This document shows positions 1 through 6,346 of a stretch of 17,399 bases of DNA, one piece after another; within the stretch, counting starts at the first letter, position 1, and every line of letters starts with the position of its first letter. The DNA is from Desulfovibrio sp. (GTDB taxonomy: Bacteria > Desulfobacterota > Desulfovibrionia > Desulfovibrionales > Desulfovibrionaceae): NCBI GenBank assembly GCA_003525525.1, contig DQED01000431.1:780-18178 (forward strand). Direction: 5' to 3'. The notes beneath the pieces were generated by a model. That model was not told the origin of the DNA. It saw nothing but the letters and a program-made list of their open reading frames with translations, and did not search any database. Position numbers and translations under genes: made by a program.

Positions 1-153
1 TGGATCGAGTGGATCGAGCTGGTCGCCGACGGCAAGGCCTACCGCCAGTTCCTGAACCCCGGCGACACCCCCGAGGCGACGTTCTGCGTCAAGGCCGAGA
101 AGGTCTACGCCCGCGAATACTGCAACATTCACGGCCTGTGGAAAAAGGACTAG
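1..153 (+). CDS. Superoxide reductase / desulfoferrodoxin, C-terminal 50 residues (5' end outside window)
   Basis: The window opens inside a gene whose last 50 codons match the C-terminal part of superoxide reductase (neelaredoxin/desulfoferrodoxin). This cytoplasmic enzyme reduces superoxide to hydrogen peroxide without producing oxygen. The start resembles the family's segment around the Fe-ligating histidines (WIEWIEL, then an [18 protein letters not shown] stretch). The end carries the diagnostic C-N-x-H-G motif, with Cys41 and His44 of the visible fragment. In this family they are the Cys and His ligands of the square-pyramidal Fe site (centre II). Whether an N-terminal desulforedoxin domain (centre I) exists cannot be seen. 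The stop at 151-153 lies 4 bases before the ferritin start, so the two are almost certainly co-transcribed. Symbols such as dfx or sor depend on the missing N-terminus, so none is given. Confidence 0.88.
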   Translation, partial: WIEWIELVADGKAYRQFLNPGDTPEATFCVKAEKVYAREYCNIHGLWKKD

Positions 154-157
154 CCCC

Positions 158-670
158 ATGCTGTCCCCGACCATGGTGAAGGCGCTCAACGACCAGGTAC
201 ACTGGGAACTGTATTCCGCCTACCTGTACGTGTCCATGGCCACCTATTTCGAGGACAAGGGCCTCATGGGGTTCGCCAACTGGATGCATGTGCAGGACCA
301 GGAAGAGAAGTTCCATGCCGAGAAGTTCTACAACTACATCGTGGAGCGCGGCGGTCGTGTGATTTTGCAGGCCATCGAAGCGCCGCCCCATGACTGGGCC
401 TCGCCACTGGCCGTGTTCGAAGAGGCGCTGTCTCACGAGGAAGGCGTCACGGCCCGCATCTACAAGCTGATGGACCTGGCGATCGAGGAAAAGGACCACG
501 GCACGGCTTCGTTCCTCAAGTGGTTCATCGACGAGCAGGTCGAGGAAGAGGCGAACGTGGCCGACGTCATCTCCAAGCTCAAGCTCGTGGACCAGACCCC
601 GGGCGGGGCGTTCATGCTCGACAAGGACCTTGCCGCGCGGGTCTACGTGCCGCCGACCACCGCCGCCTGA
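158..670 (+). CDS. ftnA: Bacterial non-heme ferritin
   Basis: This is a 170-residue bacterial ferritin, the usual length, which oxidises Fe(II) at a di-iron ferroxidase site and stores Fe(III) inside a 24-subunit cytoplasmic shell. The ferroxidase ligands sit at E. coli FtnA positions: Glu17 (in HWELYSAYLY), Glu50, His53, Glu94 and Gln127. Glu49, Glu126 and Glu130 of the third iron site (site C) are also present. No heme-ligating methionine is evident at the bacterioferritin position, so ferritin rather than bacterioferritin is favoured. The ATG at 158 is preceded by a purine-rich AAAAAGGAC inside the end of the upstream gene, giving tight coupling. The pairing with superoxide reductase suggests a combined defence: superoxide removal and sequestration of iron that would otherwise drive Fenton chemistry. 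Later in-frame ATGs would remove the first helix and its ligands. Confidence 0.95.
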   Translation: MLSPTMVKALNDQVHWELYSAYLYVSMATYFEDKGLMGFANWMHVQDQEEKFHAEKFYNYIVERGGRVILQAIEAPPHDWASPLAVFEEALSHEEGVTARIYKLMDLAIEEKDHGTASFLKWFIDEQVEEEANVADVISKLKLVDQTPGGAFMLDKDLAARVYVPPTTAA

Positions 671-691
671 CGTCAGCGTTTCGAATAATAT
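667..691 (+). promoter_or_regulatory. Possible promoter element upstream of korA
   Basis: A TAATAT hexamer at 686-691 would make a good -10 element, and it stands out in very GC-rich DNA. No convincing -35 lies 16-18 bases upstream. A 10-base perfect palindrome, CTGACGTCAG (667-676), which includes the ferritin stop codon, sits where a regulator could bind. This is a weak call from sequence only. Confidence 0.25.
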
Positions 692-702
692 GTCCAACCC
701 CG

Positions 703-736
703 GCCGCCCGCGCCCGTCGCGGGCGGCTGTCCTTTT
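703..736 (+). terminator. Hairpin after ftnA: intrinsic terminator or korA leader hairpin
   Basis: A perfect 10-bp stem (GCCGCCCGCG at 703-712 with CGCGGGCGGC at 718-727) closes a 5-base loop and is followed by TGTCCTTTT. The U-tract is interrupted but acceptable for an intrinsic terminator of the superoxide reductase-ferritin unit. The korA ribosome-binding site (AAGGGAGC at 741-748) begins within about 15 bases of the stem. If transcription of korA starts upstream of the hairpin, the hairpin would lie in the korA leader. Confidence 0.6.
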
Positions 737-755
737 GCACAAGGGAGCGAGACAT

Positions 756-2435
756 ATGGGCGCATCCTCCATCAATATCGTCATCGGCGGCGAAGCAGGC
801 CAGGGGCTCGTGACCGTGGGGGAATTCCTCTCGCGGGCGCTGGTGCGCGCCGGCTACGCCATCGTCGTCACCCAGGACTACCAGTCCCGCATCCGGGGCG
901 GCCACAACACCTTCGCCATCCGCGTGGACAGCGAAACCGTGGCTGCGCCGACCGAGGGCATCGACCTGCTCGTGGCCCTTTCCACCGACACCCTGGCCAT
1001 CCATAAGAACCAACTCACGGACCGCGCCCTGGTCCTCGCCGACGCGGCCCACGGCCTTGGCGGGCTGCCGGGACTGGCCATTCCCTACAAGGAACTGTGT
1101 CCCAAGCCGCTTTATGAGAACATGGCGGCCCTCGGCGTGCTCGGGGAGCTGCTGTGCCTGGACCCGGCCTTCCTCACCAGGCTTGTCGCCGAGAAATTCG
1201 GCAAGAAGGGCGAGGACGTCGTCGCCGCCAACCGCCAGGTGTTCGCGGCGGCCGCGGACTGGACGCGCGCCCAGAAGGCCTCCTTCGCCTGCCTGGCCCC
1301 GCCCGCTGCGCGCGGCAAACGGGTCATGCTCCACGGCAACGAAGCCATCGCCCTGGGCGGCATGGCCGCGGGCATCGATTTCTGCTCCTTTTACCCCATG
1401 ACCCCGGGCACCTCGGTCATCCAGACGTATATCGACCACGCCGACCGCATGGGCATCGTCTGCGAACAGGCCGAGGACGAGATCGCCGCCGTCATCATGG
1501 CCCTTGGCGCGTCCTACGCCGGCGCGCGGCCCATGGTCTCCACCTCGGGCGGCGGATTCGCGCTCATGGTCGAAGGCGTGAGCCTCTCCGGTATGCTGGA
1601 GACGCCGGTGACCATCGTCGTGGCCCAGCGTCCCGGCCCGGCCACGGGCCTGCCCACCCGCACCGAGCAGGCCGACCTCGACCTCGTCCTCCACGCCGGC
1701 CACGGCGAATTCCCCCGCGCGATCTTCGCGCCCGGCTCCATCGAGCAGTGCTTCCATCTGGCGCACCGGGCCGTGGATACGGCCGAGCGCTTCCAGTCGC
1801 CGGTTTTCATCCTGACGGACCAGTTCCTGGCCGACAGCTACCGCGACGTCGCGCCCTTCGACCTGGACGCCCTGCCGGTCGTGTCCCGGGCGCTGACGAC
1901 CGTTCCCGACCCGGCCGGCTACGTCCGCTACGCCGTGACCGAAGACGGCGTTTCGCCGCGCCTGGTGCCCGGATTCTGCGAGGCGACCGTCGTGCTCGAC
2001 AGCGACGAACACACCCCGGACGGCCATATCACCGAGGATCTCGCCGTGCGCGTGACCATGCAGGACAAGCGCATGCGCAAGCTCTCCGGCCTGGCCCAGG
2101 CCGCCTTGCCCCCGGACGTCTACGGCGACCCCGACGGCGCGACGCTTTTCGCCTGCTGGGGCTCGACCCTGGGCGCGGCCCTGGAAGCGGCCGAAGCACT
2201 CTCCGAAAAAGGGGAAAAAGCGGCGGTGCTGCATTTCTCCCAGGTCTGGCCGTTTGCGCCGGACGCCTTCCTGCCGACTTTGCGCAAGGCCCGGCGCGCG
2301 GTCATGGTCGAAGGCAACTTCGCCGGCCAGCTGGCGCGACTCATCCGCCGCGAAACGGGCTACGCCTTCGACGGCCGCGTCAACCGCTACGACGGGCTGC
2401 CGCTCACGGCGGCGTACATCCTGGAAAGATTATAG
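756..2435 (+). CDS. korA: 2-oxoacid:ferredoxin oxidoreductase, alpha subunit (fused gamma-alpha)
   Basis: This 559-residue subunit of a thiamine-diphosphate enzyme oxidatively decarboxylates a 2-oxoacid to an acyl-CoA, or runs the reverse carboxylation, with ferredoxin as electron partner. Residues about 1-185 are the gamma domain (IGGEAGQG near the start, then a SRIRGGHNTF segment typical of POR-gamma). From about residue 190 comes the pyrimidine-binding alpha domain, with YPMTPGTS at about 213 and the EQAEDE segment following it. Gamma-then-alpha fusion with a separate beta subunit fits 2-oxoglutarate-type enzymes, but the substrate is not fixed by sequence and other 2-oxoacids are possible. 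The start at 756 is chosen because AAGGGAGC lies 7 bases upstream. An in-frame ATG at 630 would run through ferritin coding sequence and a hairpin and is rejected. korB follows 10 bases after the stop. Confidence 0.9.
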   Translation: MGASSINIVIGGEAGQGLVTVGEFLSRALVRAGYAIVVTQDYQSRIRGGHNTFAIRVDSETVAAPTEGIDLLVALSTDTLAIHKNQLTDRALVLADAAHGLGGLPGLAIPYKELCPKPLYENMAALGVLGELLCLDPAFLTRLVAEKFGKKGEDVVAANRQVFAAAADWTRAQKASFACLAPPAARGKRVMLHGNEAIALGGMAAGIDFCSFYPMTPGTSVIQTYIDHADRMGIVCEQAEDEIAAVIMALGASYAGARPMVSTSGGGFALMVEGVSLSGMLETPVTIVVAQRPGPATGLPTRTEQADLDLVLHAGHGEFPRAIFAPGSIEQCFHLAHRAVDTAERFQSPVFILTDQFLADSYRDVAPFDLDALPVVSRALTTVPDPAGYVRYAVTEDGVSPRLVPGFCEATVVLDSDEHTPDGHITEDLAVRVTMQDKRMRKLSGLAQAALPPDVYGDPDGATLFACWGSTLGAALEAAEALSEKGEKAAVLHFSQVWPFAPDAFLPTLRKARRAVMVEGNFAGQLARLIRRETGYAFDGRVNRYDGLPLTAAYILERL

Positions 2436-2445
2436 GGAGGACGCC

Positions 2446-3285
2446 ATGGTGACTGCGCAAGACTACGGCGAATTCGAAACCGCCTGGTGTCCCGGCTGCG
2501 GGAACTTCTCCATCCGCAAGGCCGTGGTCAAGGCCCTGGTGGAACTGGGGCTGCCGCCCCACAAGGCGGTCTTTTCCACGGGCATCGGCCAGGCGGCCAA
2601 GGCCCCGCACTACATCCGCGTCAATGTGTTCAACGGCCTGCACGGCCGCTGCCTGCCGGCCGCCACGGGCATCGCCCTGGCCAACCCGCAGCTCGCCGTG
2701 TTCGCCGAATCCGGCGACGGCTGCTCCTACGGCGAGGGCGGCAACCACTTCCTGGCGGCGCTTAGGCGCAACATCGACATCACCTACATCGTCCACGACA
2801 ACCAGATCTACGGCCTGACCAAAGGCCAGGCCAGCCCGACCACGCCCAAGGGCCAGAAGACCAAGACCCAGCCCCACGGCGCTCCTTCGAACGCCTTCAA
2901 TCCCGTGGCCGTGGCCGTGACCATGGGCGCTTCCTTCGTCGCGCGGGGCTTTGCCGGCGAAATCGACCACCTGGCCGGACTCATCGCGGCCGGGGCGCGC
3001 CATCCGGGATTTTCCCTCATCGACGTGCTCCAGCCCTGCGTCTCCTTCAACAAGGTCAACACCTACGCCTGGTACAAGGAGCGCTGCTACAAGCTCGGCG
3101 ACGACCACGACCCGTCCGATCCCCGCGCCGCCCTGGAGAGGGCCATGGAGTGGGGCGAGCGCATCCCCATCGGCATCCTGTATGCCAACGACCGCCCGGC
3201 CTTCGGCGCGGGGGCGAAAACGCCGCTCGCGACCCGGGAACCCGACATGGGCGCGCTGCGGGAGATTATCGAAGGGTATGCGTAG
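2446..3285 (+). CDS. korB: 2-oxoacid:ferredoxin oxidoreductase, beta subunit
   Basis: This 279-residue subunit binds thiamine diphosphate/Mg and one [4Fe-4S] cluster and works with the upstream KorA. The TPP motif is visible as G90-D91-G92 followed by the D118-N119-Q120 region. Cluster cysteines C15 and C18 (WCPGCGN) and C198 (QPCVSFN) are present. The position that carries the remaining ligand in archaeal 2-oxoacid oxidoreductases (GIGC) is Gln49 here (GIGQAAKAP); the nearest cysteine is C69. The ATG at 2446 has AGGGAGG 5 bases upstream and starts 10 bases after korA, so the two form an operon. No ferredoxin-like delta subunit is adjacent, so this is the two-subunit type. The symbol is by family; strict 2-oxoglutarate specificity is not shown. 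Confidence 0.9.
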   Translation: MVTAQDYGEFETAWCPGCGNFSIRKAVVKALVELGLPPHKAVFSTGIGQAAKAPHYIRVNVFNGLHGRCLPAATGIALANPQLAVFAESGDGCSYGEGGNHFLAALRRNIDITYIVHDNQIYGLTKGQASPTTPKGQKTKTQPHGAPSNAFNPVAVAVTMGASFVARGFAGEIDHLAGLIAAGARHPGFSLIDVLQPCVSFNKVNTYAWYKERCYKLGDDHDPSDPRAALERAMEWGERIPIGILYANDRPAFGAGAKTPLATREPDMGALREIIEGYA

Positions 3286-3309
3286 AGAGGGGAGAGATAG
3301 AGAGAAGAA

Positions 3310-3366
3310 ATGCCTCCGGCGGCCAGGAGGGGCCGAGGGCCCCTCCTGGACCACCCCGAAAGGGGG
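3310..3366 (+). repeat. REP-like palindromic element A (forward copy)
   Basis: A 16-base head (ATGCCTCCGGCGGCCA, 3310-3325) runs into a perfect 12-bp stem (3323-3334 with 3338-3349, loop GAG). A second small hairpin follows, CCCC-GAAA-GGGG (3354-3365), with a GNRA tetraloop. There is no U-tract, so this is not a standard terminator. A second copy in opposite orientation lies at 3454-3505. The element fills most of the korB-lolA spacer. Just before it, from 3285 to 3310, is a purine-rich run (mostly G and A). Confidence 0.7.
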
Positions 3367-3393
3367 AGCGTAACAACAGTGGATAAAGGAACT

Positions 3394-4182
3394 ATGGATA
3401 GTTTATCGGAGACGAGACGAGTGATGGAGACTGCATGCCGCGCGCAGGGTGACGCCCCCCGAGAAGGGATTCCAAAGGGCGAAGCCCTTTGGTCGCCGAA
3501 GGCATCCCTCCTGCCGCTGTTTATGGCCCTGTGCCTGCTCGCCCTCTGTGCCGCGCCGGCCTTGGCCGTGGACGCCACGGAGCTCGCCGGGCGCATCCAG
3601 AAGAAGTACGCCACTATCAACGCCTTTTCCGCCAACTTCAGCCAGTCCATCCGCAATGCGGCCAGCGGCGACACGGAAAAGCGTTCCGGCTCCTTTCTCT
3701 TCAAGAAGCCCGTGCTCGTGCGCTGGGAGACGCTCAAACCCGAAAAGGAACTGCTTGTCGTCGGCAAGGACGCCGTCTGGGACTATTTCGAGGAGGACAA
3801 GGAAGCCTACCGCTACGCGGTGCAGGAGATCATCGGCTCCAAGACCATGCTGCGCTTCCTCACGGGCAAGGCCAACCTGACCGAGGATTTCCTTGTCGCC
3901 GCAGGCAAGCCCGAGGAGGCCGGGCCGGGACAGGCCGTGCTCCAGCTCGCCCCGCGCGAACCCGAGCCCGGGCTCGTGCTGGCCAAGGTCTGGGTGGATT
4001 TGTCCACGGACATGATCGCCCGCATCTTCATCCAGGATTTCTACGCCAACACCAACGACCTGAGCCTCGAAGGCGTGGTGGTTAATCCCAAGCTCGCGGA
4101 TAGCCTGTTCGCCTTCACCCCGCCCAAGGACGCCAAAGTCCGCGACAACGTCCCGGTAAAGGGACACGACCTGCCCAAATAG
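3394..4182 (+). CDS. lolA: Outer-membrane lipoprotein carrier protein LolA
   Basis: LolA is a periplasmic chaperone that accepts lipoproteins from the LolCDE transporter and passes them to the outer membrane. After a hydrophobic segment ending in APALA (cleavage predicted after residue 58 of this 262-residue version), the mature part of about 204 residues has LolA features. These are a KPVLVRWETL strand, a GKDAVWDYFEEDKEAY stretch, and a C-terminal SLFAFTPPKDAKV motif like the family's F-x-F-x-P-P-x-x-x-V ending. The start is uncertain. ATG 3394 has AAAGGA only 3 bases away; GTG 3379 has GGGGGAG about 10 bases upstream; GTG 3421/ATG 3424 follow GGAG. All give an unusually long region before the signal core, because palindromic element B is translated there. 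ATG 3523 would leave a signal peptide with no positive charge. The gene ends at a strong terminator. Confidence 0.88.
   Translation: MDSLSETRRVMETACRAQGDAPREGIPKGEALWSPKASLLPLFMALCLLALCAAPALAVDATELAGRIQKKYATINAFSANFSQSIRNAASGDTEKRSGSFLFKKPVLVRWETLKPEKELLVVGKDAVWDYFEEDKEAYRYAVQEIIGSKTMLRFLTGKANLTEDFLVAAGKPEEAGPGQAVLQLAPREPEPGLVLAKVWVDLSTDMIARIFIQDFYANTNDLSLEGVVVNPKLADSLFAFTPPKDAKVRDNVPVKGHDLPK
3454..3505 (-). repeat. REP-like palindromic element B (inverted copy, inside lolA 5' coding region)
   Basis: Read on the - strand, this has a 16-base head (ATGCCTTCGGCGACCA, 3505-3490) identical to element A at 14 of 16 positions. It then has a perfect 9-bp stem (3472-3480 with 3484-3492, 3-base loop) and a small CCC/GGG hairpin at 3458-3468. 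The stem sequences of A and B differ but both stay fully complementary. The heads point outward and the tails face each other across about 87 bases, the arrangement of a REP doublet (REPIN). The element falls in frame within the lolA reading frame and encodes residues 27-33 of the version starting at 3394. Confidence 0.65.
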
Positions 4183-4200
4183 CGCAAGAGGCGTCCGGTT

Positions 4201-5073
4201 TTACCTGCCGCGCCGCTCCCGAATCGGGGGTGCGGCGCGGCGTTTTTGTTGCGGCCGCTCCGCTGGGCGTGCGGCGTTTTCGCAGGCAGGCTGCGGGCGC
4301 ATCGCATCCGAGTGTTCTCCCTCGAGCCCAACGGCACGGCGCAGGGCGGCCAGTTCTCCGGCCGCGAGCTCCCGGCATTCCCCGGGCGGCAGTTCGCCCA
4401 AGGCGAGCGGCCCCTGGGCGATGCGCGCGAGCTTAAGCACCGTAAGCTGCAAGTCGCGGCACATGCGCCGGATCTGGCGGTTGACGCCCTGGGAGAGTTC
4501 CATTTCCAGCACGAAGCGGTCCGGGCCGAGGCGTTTGACGATGCGGGCCGGCACCGGCGCGAGCGCCTCGCCTTCGGCCAGGGTCATGCCGCGGGCCATC
4601 GAATCGAGGGTTTCCGGGCCGACCGCGCCGCGCACCGTGACGCGGTAGCGTTTGGCCATGTGCCAGCGCGGATGCGCCAGCCGGAAGGCCAGTTCGCCGT
4701 CGGTAGTGAGCAGGAGCAGTCCTTCGGAGAAATAGTCCAGCCGCCCCACGGAAAAAAGCCGCCGCTTGCGAAAGCGCGCGGGCAGGGCGTCGAACACGGT
4801 GGGCCGGCCTTCGGGGTCGCGGGCCGTGGTCACGCAGCCCGGGCGCTTGTGCAGCATGAGCGTCAGGTCTGCGTCTCCGCGGCGCAGGGACACGGGCTTG
4901 CCGTCCACGGCCAGGGCGTCGCGGCCAGGATCGACCTTGCACCCCATTTCCGTGATTACGGTCCCGTTGACCGTCACCCGCCCGGCGGCGATCAGTGCGT
5001 CTGCCTGCCGTCGCGAAGCCACGCCGGCGTCGGCCAGGGCCTTGTTGAGGCGCATGGAGGCTGTTTCGTCCAT
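4201..5073 (-). CDS. rluB: RluB-like rRNA pseudouridine synthase (RsuA/RluB/RluE/RluF family)
   Basis: This 290-residue enzyme isomerises a specific uridine in ribosomal RNA to pseudouridine. Residues 7-50 form an S4 RNA-binding domain (RLNKALADAGVASRRQADAL...GRVTVNG). The catalytic domain has the GRLD motif with catalytic Asp113 (VGRLDYFSEGLLLLTTDG). The ELAFRLAHPR segment that follows resembles RluB (23S U2605 in E. coli) more than RsuA, RluE or RluF, so rluB is the best guess. The arginine-rich tail of about 25 residues is unlikely to be part of the fold and is encoded partly by the lolA terminator. ATG 5073 is chosen because it begins 20 bases after the sensor kinase stop and keeps the whole S4 domain. 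No good Shine-Dalgarno is visible. ATG 5055 and GTG 5169 are alternatives, the latter overlapping the kinase gene. Probably co-transcribed with the kinase. Confidence 0.88.
   Translation of the reverse strand: MDETASMRLNKALADAGVASRRQADALIAAGRVTVNGTVITEMGCKVDPGRDALAVDGKPVSLRRGDADLTLMLHKRPGCVTTARDPEGRPTVFDALPARFRKRRLFSVGRLDYFSEGLLLLTTDGELAFRLAHPRWHMAKRYRVTVRGAVGPETLDSMARGMTLAEGEALAPVPARIVKRLGPDRFVLEMELSQGVNRQIRRMCRDLQLTVLKLARIAQGPLALGELPPGECRELAAGELAALRRAVGLEGEHSDAMRPQPACENAARPAERPQQKRRAAPPIRERRGR
4207..4250 (+). terminator. Intrinsic terminator of lolA
   Basis: A perfect 10-bp stem (GCCGCGCCGC at 4207-4216 with GCGGCGCGGC at 4232-4241) encloses an inner CCCG/CGGG pairing and is followed by GTTTTTGTT (4242-4250). 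This is a textbook intrinsic terminator in the + direction. It lies entirely within the last codons of the convergent pseudouridine synthase gene. On the - strand the hairpin is followed by AGGTAAAAC, with no U-tract, so it should stop transcription in the + direction only. Confidence 0.88.
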
Positions 5074-5093
5074 AAGGGGCGGGGAGGGGCCGT

Positions 5094-6227
5094 TTACCCC
5101 GGCAGGGTGAGAAAAAAGCGGGTGCCGGTTTCGGGAGCGCTTTCGAAGTCCACGTCGCCGCCCAGGCACTGACGGGCGAACAGACGCATGCTGTACGTGC
5201 CGAAGCCCCGGCCCGACCCTTTAGTGGAATAGCCTTTCTGGAACAGGCGCATTTTCGTTTCCCGGGGCAATACGGCGTTGTTGCGGACCCACAGGACCAC
5301 GCCGCCTTCTCCCTGTTCGCAGCCGAGGGTGACGGCTTCGCCGGGACGCGAGGCTTCCAGGGCGTTCTTGATCATGTTGACCATCACGCGCTGCAGGATG
5401 CGCAGGTCGGTCGAAAAGCGAAGCGTCGGCGACGAAGGATCGACGAGGATGGTCCGGGAGGCGTCGAAGGTGAACGACTGGCAGTAGGAGGCCAGGTAGG
5501 AAAGGACCTCGCGGGTGTCGCAGAGGGCGAAAGCCGGCGAATATTCCTTCATTTCGACGGAGAGGAAGTCCTTTTGCGTCTCGATGATGTTCTGGATGTC
5601 CTCGATGGCCCGACGCAGCAGATCCATGTCGGGCATGAACCGGTCCGGCAGTTCCGGGGCGATGATTTCGTGGATGCCCTTGATGCCGGAGACGGCGTTC
5701 ATGACGTCGTGGAAGAAGATGCGTTCGAAGGTCCGCAGGGCTTTTTCGTGGGCGATGTCGAGAATGGAATTGAGCACGAGCCGCTGGTCGCCCCGTTCCA
5801 TGGGGCAGGTCCAGACCTGCAGGTTCAGGGCATCGAGTTCGGTGACGTTTTTGCGGTTGATGGCGCATTCCTGGGTGGCGCGCTGGCCGCCAAGGCTTTT
5901 GACGATGGCGTTGGCCGCGCCGCAGTACTGGCAAAAGCGCGTGGTGCCGCATCCGCCTTCGCTTTCGTAGGCATGCAGGCAGCCCAGGGCCTCGCCCGGC
6001 CGCATCCCGAGAACCGCTTCCGGGGAAGCTGCGTTGGCCAGGGCCGCGAAGCGGTCGTTGGCGTAAACGATCTGCCGCGTTTCGTTGACGATGGCTATGG
6101 CCAGGGGCACGACGCCAAGGGACCACGCCGCCGGAGACTGCGAAATCTCCCGGGCGATTTCCAGGATGCGCTCCCGGCTGAGGCGGCGGGCCGGAAGATA
6201 TTCTGTGGTCGGGCTTTCATCCTGCAT
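5094..6227 (-). CDS. Sensor histidine kinase with cysteine-rich PAS-like domain
   Basis: This 377-residue kinase has no visible signal peptide or transmembrane helix, so it is probably cytoplasmic. Residues about 36-120 look like a PAS sensor domain (PLAIAIVNETRQIVYANDRF), with clustered cysteines C83, C93, C99, C102 and C121. C99-x2-C102 is part of a GCGTTRFCQYCGA stretch. The dimerisation helix has a phosphoacceptor candidate, His173 (FFHDVMNAVSGI). The ATPase domain has an N box (N284/N288, VNMIKNALEAS) and glycine-rich boxes (GYSTKGSGRGFGTYS). No response regulator is adjacent. The start at ATG 6227 is a choice: GTG 6239 has AGGAG very close, and a TTG at 6350 would overlap the yedF stop but adds a low-complexity stretch encoded by hairpins. 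The signal is unknown; the cysteines suggest redox, metal or thiol sensing by inference only. Confidence 0.85.
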   Translation of the reverse strand: MQDESPTTEYLPARRLSRERILEIAREISQSPAAWSLGVVPLAIAIVNETRQIVYANDRFAALANAASPEAVLGMRPGEALGCLHAYESEGGCGTTRFCQYCGAANAIVKSLGGQRATQECAINRKNVTELDALNLQVWTCPMERGDQRLVLNSILDIAHEKALRTFERIFFHDVMNAVSGIKGIHEIIAPELPDRFMPDMDLLRRAIEDIQNIIETQKDFLSVEMKEYSPAFALCDTREVLSYLASYCQSFTFDASRTILVDPSSPTLRFSTDLRILQRVMVNMIKNALEASRPGEAVTLGCEQGEGGVVLWVRNNAVLPRETKMRLFQKGYSTKGSGRGFGTYSMRLFARQCLGGDVDFESAPETGTRFFLTLPG

Positions 6228-6272
6228 GCGGCTTTTCACGGCTCCTGCGTCCGGACGTCGCCCGCAGCGTCC

Positions 6273-6296
6273 GCGCGCCGTAAACGGGCGGCGCGC
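6273..6296. other. 8-bp inverted repeat upstream of the sensor kinase
   Basis: GCGCGCCG (6273-6280) and CGGCGCGC (6289-6296) form a perfect 8-bp stem with an 8-base loop, 46 bases upstream of the kinase ATG. No U-tract follows on either strand. It could be an RNA leader hairpin or an operator; nothing else supports either. Confidence 0.35.
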
Positions 6297-6310
6297 AGCC
6301 GGCGTCGTAC

Positions 6311-6340
6311 AAAAGGGAAACGGCCGCCGGGCATCGGCCG
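6311..6340 (-). terminator. Intrinsic terminator after yedF
   Basis: On the - strand, 6 bases after the yedF stop, CGGCCG (6340-6335) pairs with CGGCCG (6326-6321) across an 8-base loop and is followed by TTTCCCTTTT. The stem is short but GC-only. It suggests that yedF transcripts end here, at least in part, and that the downstream kinase may need its own promoter. Confidence 0.6.
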
Positions 6341-6346
6341 CTCGGT

